Both the position numbers and the translations under genes were made by a program. A stretch of DNA of 64,000 nt from contig OZ252054.1 in the NCBI GenBank assembly GCA_965248035.1, forward strand, positions 124,001-188,000, given 5' to 3'. Origin of the DNA: BJGV01 sp964194745. GTDB lineage: Bacteria > Pseudomonadota > Gammaproteobacteria > Burkholderiales > Nitrosomonadaceae. The notes beneath the pieces were generated by a model. The model had not been told where the DNA came from. It was given only the letters and a program-made list of their open reading frames with translations, and made no database searches. Positions 58,951 to 64,000 of this stretch are shown one piece after another; within the stretch, counting starts at the first letter, position 1, and each line of letters opens with the position of its first letter.

Positions 58951-61008
58951 TTATATTCCACCAGGTCTGTTCGCCTTTAGGCTTGTATCAGTAAATCCGA
59001 CAAACAATAGATTTTTAAGTTTCTTCAATTCATCTCGGTGCTGAGCTGCTTCCTCGAATTCCATATTCTTTGCTGCTTCGAACATCTGTTTTTCTTGTAA
59101 TTTAATTTCCTTAGAAAGTTGTATCTTACTCATAGAATTATAACGTGCTTGTATTTTCTCAGTCTTGAGATGCTGTTGCGCAATTTCGATATTATAAACT
59201 CCATCAATCAAGTCTTTGATACGTTTGCGTACGCCACTAGGAACAATTCCTTTTGCTTTATTAAACAAGATTTGCTTATTTCTCCGACGCTCAGTTTCAT
59301 CAATAGCACGGCGCATAGAATTGGTGACCTTGTCAGCATAAAGTATAGCAGTACCGTTTATATGGCGAGCTGCTCGACCCATAGTTTGGATAAGCGACCG
59401 TTCTGAGCGTAGGAAGCCTTCCTTATCAGCGTCGAGTATTGCTACTAATGACACCTCAGGAATGTCCAGACCTTCACGTAATAAGTTAATTCCTATTAAT
59501 ACGTCAAACTTACCAAGACGCAGATCGAGAATAATTTCTACTCTTTCTATTGTGTCTATGTCTGAGTGAAGATAACGCACCCTGATACCGTGACCGGAGA
59601 AATATTCCGTCAAATTTTCGGCCATACGTTTAGTTAGCGTCGTTACTAGTACTCGTTCTCCCCTTTTGGTACGAAGATTTGCTTCTGACATTAGGTCGTC
59701 AACCTGAGTAGCTGCTGGACATACTTTAATTTGAGGGTCTATCAAACCGGTAGGACGAACTACCTGCTCTACTACCTGGCTACTGTGTACACGCTCATAT
59801 TCTGCAGGTGTCGCAGATACAAATACTGTTTGTGGCATCATTTGTTCAAATTCATCAAATCGCAATGGACGGTTATCCAACGCTGAAGGTAAGCGAAAGC
59901 CATAGTCAACTAGGTTCTCCTTTCGTGATCGGTCACCTTTATACATGCCACCTACCTGAGGTACAGTTACATGGCTTTCATCAATTATTAGAAAAGAATT
60001 AGGTGGTAAATAATCAACCAAAGTGGGTGGCGGGGCACCAGGACTTCTTCCTGACAAATGCCGCGAATAATTTTCGATACCTTTACAGAAACCTAATTCA
60101 TTTAGCATTTCTAGATCAAAACGAGTGCGCTGTTCAATACGCTGTAATTCTACAAGTTTATTGTATTGTTGATAAAATTCAATGCGTTTACTTAGTTCAG
60201 ACCTTATAGCCTTAATTGCCCGTAGTGTAGTACTTCTAGGGGTAACATAATGACTCGATGGATACACCGTATAACGTGAAACTTTTTGTAGTAGGCGTCC
60301 GGTGAGTGGGTCGAACAGCGACATCCCTTCTACCTCATCGTCGAACAGGGAGATTCTTACTGCGGTTTCTGAGTTTTCTGCCGGAAAAATGTCAATGATG
60401 TCACCACGCACTCGAAAAGATCCGCGGCTAAACTCGATATCATTTCGTTCATATTGCATTTCAGTTAGTCGCTTTATAATTTCACGCTGGGTGATCTTTT
60501 CATGCTCACGCAAATGCAAAATCATACCGTGATAATCTACCGGGTCACCGATACCATAAATACACGACACGGTAGCAACAATTATGGTGTCATCCCTTTC
60601 AAGTAATGATTTTGTCGCAGACAAACGCATTTGTTCGATATGTTCATTAATGCTGGAGTCTTTCTCGATAAAGAGATCGCGCGAAGGGACATAGGCCTCT
60701 GGCTGATAATAGTCATAATAGGAAACAAAGTACTCCACAGCATTCTCAGGGAAAAAATCGCGCATTTCAGCATAGAGCTGTGCTGCAAGGGTCTTGTTAG
60801 GCGCAATAATAAGTGTAGGGCGTCCTAAGCGTGCGATTACGTTAGCCATAGTAAAGGTTTTGCCAGAACCAGTCACACCCAGTAGCGTCTGAAATGTGAG
60901 TCCATCCGTCATTCCTTCAGTCAATTTAGCGATAGCTTCAGGTTGGTCACCCGCAGGTTCGAACGTTTGATAAAGCTTGTAGGGGCTATTGGGGAAGGTA
61001 ACGATCAT
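58951..61008 (-). CDS. uvrB: Excinuclease ABC subunit B
   Basis: The damage-verifying helicase of nucleotide excision repair, 685 residues. Walker A TLLGVTGSGKTFTMANV near residue 42, the beta-hairpin region (YFVSYYDYYQPEAYVPSRD), DESHVTVPQV, VTTLTKRMAENLTEYF and the helicase motif MGRAARH, then the C-terminal UVR domain (MFEAAKNMEFEEAAQHRDEL). The usual length is about 670. ATG at 61008. Divergent from the aspartate aminotransferase gene. Confidence 0.98.
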   Translation of the reverse strand: MIVTFPNSPYKLYQTFEPAGDQPEAIAKLTEGMTDGLTFQTLLGVTGSGKTFTMANVIARLGRPTLIIAPNKTLAAQLYAEMRDFFPENAVEYFVSYYDYYQPEAYVPSRDLFIEKDSSINEHIEQMRLSATKSLLERDDTIIVATVSCIYGIGDPVDYHGMILHLREHEKITQREIIKRLTEMQYERNDIEFSRGSFRVRGDIIDIFPAENSETAVRISLFDDEVEGMSLFDPLTGRLLQKVSRYTVYPSSHYVTPRSTTLRAIKAIRSELSKRIEFYQQYNKLVELQRIEQRTRFDLEMLNELGFCKGIENYSRHLSGRSPGAPPPTLVDYLPPNSFLIIDESHVTVPQVGGMYKGDRSRKENLVDYGFRLPSALDNRPLRFDEFEQMMPQTVFVSATPAEYERVHSSQVVEQVVRPTGLIDPQIKVCPAATQVDDLMSEANLRTKRGERVLVTTLTKRMAENLTEYFSGHGIRVRYLHSDIDTIERVEIILDLRLGKFDVLIGINLLREGLDIPEVSLVAILDADKEGFLRSERSLIQTMGRAARHINGTAILYADKVTNSMRRAIDETERRRNKQILFNKAKGIVPSGVRKRIKDLIDGVYNIEIAQQHLKTEKIQARYNSMSKIQLSKEIKLQEKQMFEAAKNMEFEEAAQHRDELKKLKNLLFVGFTDTSLKANRPGGI

Positions 61009-61090
61009 AGGTATAATTTGAGTACTGAGTTATTATTTGGTGCTAATTTTATCATGTGGGCAATGCCTGTATCATCTTAAGGATATTATC

Positions 61091-62284
61091 GTGGAACTTT
61101 CAAAACGTGTTCAAACCATCAAGCCATCCCCTACTCTAGCTGTTACTGCTCGTGCAGCCAGACTCAAATCTGAAGGTAAAGATATCATTGGCCTTGGTGC
61201 TGGCGAGCCTGATTTCGACACACCGCAACATATTAAGGATGCGGCCATTGATGCGATTAACAGGGGTTTCACTAAATATACAGCAGTAGGCGGTATTCCC
61301 AGTCTTAAGAATGCCATTATCACCAAGTTTAAGAAAGATAATGATTTTGACTATACTGCAAAACAAATTTTAGTTTCATGCGGGGGTAAGCAAAGTTTCT
61401 TTAACTTAGCGCTGGCCGTAATTAACCCTGGAGATGAAGTCATCATTCCTTCTCCTTATTGGGTTTCCTACCCAGACATCGTATTAATTGCAGAAGGGAA
61501 ACCAATAACTATTGAGACGGGGATCGAACAGAGTTTTAAAATAACAGCGGCACAACTTGAAAGAGCCATTACACCAAAAACAAGAATGTTTGTTATAAAT
61601 AGCCCTAGTAACCCCTCTGGTGGTGTTTATGCATTGGACGAACTTAAAGCTCTAGGCGAAGTGCTACGCAAACACCCGCAAATATTGATTGCTACTGATG
61701 ACATGTACGAACACATTTTGCTGTCGGGAGGTAAGTTCGTAAATATTCTCAATGCATGTCCTGACCTATATTCACGTACTATGGTACTTAATGGTGTATC
61801 GAAAGCTTATGCCATGACTGGCTGGCGCATTGGTTATTGCGGTGGACCGGAGCATATCATTACCGCTATGGAAAATATTCAGTCACAAAGCACTTCAAAC
61901 CCCACTTCTATTTCTCAAGTCGCTGCAGAAACAGCACTTAATGGGGATCAACTTTGTATAGAGCCCATGCTGACGGCGTTCAAGGAGCGTAATCTTTTTA
62001 TTACTGCTGCGCTTAGTGTCATACCTGGCGTAAGGTGCTTATTGTCGGAAGGTGCATTTTATACTTTTGCGGATACTCGGCAAGCAATCGAAACGCTACA
62101 TACTAGAAAGGAGCTAAAATACAAAAATGATATTTCTTTTAGTGAATACTTGCTTGAGAAAGGTGGGGTAGCAGTCGTACCAGGATCAGCGTTTGGTAGC
62201 GAAGGTTATATCCGTTTGTCCTTTGCTACATCGATGGAAAATATAAAAAAGGCTCTAGAACGCATTGAGAGATTGCTAACCTAA
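61091..62284 (+). CDS. aspC: Aspartate aminotransferase (class I, PLP)
   Basis: 397 residues from GTG 61091, preceded by AAGGA 7 nt away; the open frame upstream to 61037 has no start support. ELSKRVQTIKPSPTLAVTAR at the N-terminus, IGLGAGEPDFDTPQHI, INSPSNPSGGVY, TDDMYEHILL and the PLP lysine in VLNGVSKAYAMTGWRIGYCG define the Ib-type aspartate aminotransferases. It interconverts aspartate/oxaloacetate with glutamate/2-oxoglutarate. Divergent from uvrB. Confidence 0.93.
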   Translation: MELSKRVQTIKPSPTLAVTARAARLKSEGKDIIGLGAGEPDFDTPQHIKDAAIDAINRGFTKYTAVGGIPSLKNAIITKFKKDNDFDYTAKQILVSCGGKQSFFNLALAVINPGDEVIIPSPYWVSYPDIVLIAEGKPITIETGIEQSFKITAAQLERAITPKTRMFVINSPSNPSGGVYALDELKALGEVLRKHPQILIATDDMYEHILLSGGKFVNILNACPDLYSRTMVLNGVSKAYAMTGWRIGYCGGPEHIITAMENIQSQSTSNPTSISQVAAETALNGDQLCIEPMLTAFKERNLFITAALSVIPGVRCLLSEGAFYTFADTRQAIETLHTRKELKYKNDISFSEYLLEKGGVAVVPGSAFGSEGYIRLSFATSMENIKKALERIERLLT

Positions 62285-62350
62285 GGTATGGATGTATAAC
62301 AAAACGGAATTTGCTTTCTTTTTCTGGTGTTCATTACCGTTCAGAGTACC

Positions 62351-64000
62351 TTATTGGACGTGATGCCGGATTAATACTGGGGCCTTTATTGTCCCTTCTA
62401 AAGATACAGGCCCGCTGGTCATGGTATGTGCACCTTTTAAATTCGATATTACTTTGCCAGATAATTCCTTATTTGGACCAATGTCCAAATCGCCCTCTGC
62501 AGAAAGGATTCCAGAGGATAACATTCCAGAGGATAACTTTAGTTGCCTCAATTGATAGGTTTTGCCTGTTACTTCTATAGCCCCTGAAAGTTCATTGAAT
62601 TTTGTCTGTCCACCTGCAATATTACCTTTAGATATAGATCGGATTGAGTTGCCAAGGTCAACCTTGACAAAACCATTCTGAAGTTGGAATACTCCATTAA
62701 TATGTAACGCATCGTATAGTTGTTCGAAAACAGGAGCTTCCGAAGCGATTTCTATGTTACTAGTAAGATTGCCTCCCACTGGGATATCTGAGTCAAAAGA
62801 TTTTGTTGCTTTTTCGAAATTGATGCGCTTCATTTCAAGTTTTCCCTTGATGATCCAACCATCTGACCATTTAGCAGAAGCTGCTCCTTTAAAAACGCCA
62901 TCATGAATTCTGCCGTCCAATTCATCAATATGGAATGAATCCTTACCAGTAATCGCCTTAGCATCAAAATTTGAGAATGTCATTGATGATGAATGCGATG
63001 GCTTCCATTCCTTTGCAGAAATATTCAGGAGGAAACCATTTCTTTTTGGTGTGACATTAATTTTTATGTTGTCATCACTCGTGGCGAAAGAAGCCCTCGA
63101 AAACTTACTTCCATTCACAAGATCGATATTACCATTCAGCAAGGGAACGGCAATATTCTTGAATTCAAGCTTTGTATTTTTTAGTTGAATTTGTTTAAAG
63201 TTAGTTAGTCGTGGTGCATTACTTAACCTTGTCCATTTTATGATCCTATCGTAAGCACTCGGTAGAATATTTATCCCGATTAGTTCAATTTTTCTCAAAT
63301 CATCACTGCTAAACGATGTGAACATTGAGAAAGTCAATATTGCTGATTTTATTTTTATAGTGTTACCAATTGTTATATTAGATGCATCTAAATTTGGTAT
63401 TGGCAAGAGTGATACATGTAGGGAGCCAACCTTGACCGGTTCACCAACGCTATCCGAAGCTATTTTTTCAATTGTTGAGATGTACTGACTTGTTGGCAGC
63501 ACGGAGGGCATAGGAGAACTCCACTGACTAAGATTACTAACAGCAGAGGGACAATTAAGGATAAATTTATCGGTTTTTGCCGACGTAGGATGCTCTGTGT
63601 GGTGGTGATTTGAACTTCAGATACTGCTATGTCTTCTTTTTCCCTCCATGTTTCTTTCTTAGTAACGGTTTCATTCCTTGCTTCTTCCTCATCCTGTATC
63701 TCTACCTCAGCTTTGGACGTTATTTCTGCAGATGCTTTTTTGCCTACAGTATCTTTGGCTTCGATTTCATTAGATAATGTTTCTTCAGAATCAAGTGATT
63801 CTAGAGTTGAAACATCTAACATGGGTAATATTGGTGATGTTTCGGTTTCTTCAATAGCTTCATTCTCGATTTTCTGATTAATTTCTCCTACCGTGGCTCT
63901 GGCTTCCTCTTCGGCCATTGCAACCGCTTTTGCATAAGCTTCACTAGCCGCTGTTATTTTTGCTTCGTCATCAATCTCATGCTGAATCTTTTCAGTGTTC
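62351..64000 (-). pseudogene. Membrane-anchored AsmA-like protein, frame break at about 63500 (5' end outside window)
   Basis: Two frames make one plausible protein. From the right edge: an acidic, Glu-rich region ending in a transmembrane helix (LSLIVPLLLVILVSGVLL), after which this frame stops at 63460. In the next frame MPSVLPTSQYISTIEKIASD continues with VGEPVKVGSLHVSLLPIPNL, an AsmA-family N-terminal block, then DVSxx-like repeated beta-strand region and the C-terminal AsmA-like LKLSSGMLSSGILSAEGDLD to 62351. A membrane-anchored bridge-like AsmA protein with a one-base frame break is the simplest reading; two overlapping genes is the alternative. Confidence 0.65.

Overview
The window looks like an AT-rich betaproteobacterial chromosome, most likely from Nitrosomonadales or a close relative. 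The evidence is gene order and protein character: rplU-rpmA-obgE-proB next to a divergent ispB, a dnaX-ybaB-recR block beside the initiator tRNA and SRP RNA, a dapC-dapD-dapE cluster, and tmk-holB-tatD. Genus assignment is inference; no rRNA is present.

Layout. 1-19.9 kb is conserved core: translation and GTPase genes, proline synthesis (proB, cut by the left edge), octaprenyl diphosphate synthase, tRNA-Pro(CGG), an ovothiol pair (ovoA-ovoB, overlapping by 4 nt), a malate-CoA ligase/malyl-CoA lyase cluster (sucC/mtkA-like, sucD/mtkB-like, citE/mcl-like), initiator tRNA-Met, SRP RNA, dnaX-ybaB-recR, an RluB-type pseudouridine synthase and dapC-D-E. 20.3-48.1 kb is accessory and decayed. It holds broken c-di-GMP genes, phage and integrase remnants, att-like tRNA 3' ends, dispersed repeats, a few intact metabolic or transport genes (DASS and TSUP transporters, a UDG-family protein, a MazG-like pyrophosphohydrolase, PstS, an OprP-type porin) and transposons. 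48.3-51.5 kb returns to core (tmk, holB, tatD, an AhpD-like protein). 51.5-55.3 kb is a transposon. 55.3-64 kb mixes decayed genes with uvrB, an aspartate aminotransferase and an AsmA-like locus running off the right edge.

The most notable content is a set of IS1595-type transposons that carry DNA methyltransferases or whole restriction-modification systems. Element A is present twice in inverted orientation (21605-23616 and 46128-48127). Element B (31379-33703) carries transposase, a Dam-type methylase and a nuclease, with a perfect 8-bp target duplication. Element C (51523-55308) carries transposase, an N4/N6 methyltransferase, an Eco47II-like nuclease, a small ORF and a divergent Panacea-domain/membrane-protein pair resembling a toxin-antitoxin module; it also has a perfect 8-bp target duplication. 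All three element types begin GGGAAYTATATAC. In all three the methylase start codon overlaps the transposase stop codon, so mobility and modification are apparently translated as one coupled unit.

A second theme is erosion of surface and c-di-GMP functions. A REC-GGDEF-EAL gene and a GGDEF-EAL gene are both cut by element A and carry further frameshift or nonsense lesions, a GAF/HD-GYP gene has an in-frame TGA, and a FimV-like gene is frameshifted. All assignments come from reading motifs and family patterns; no database search was run.
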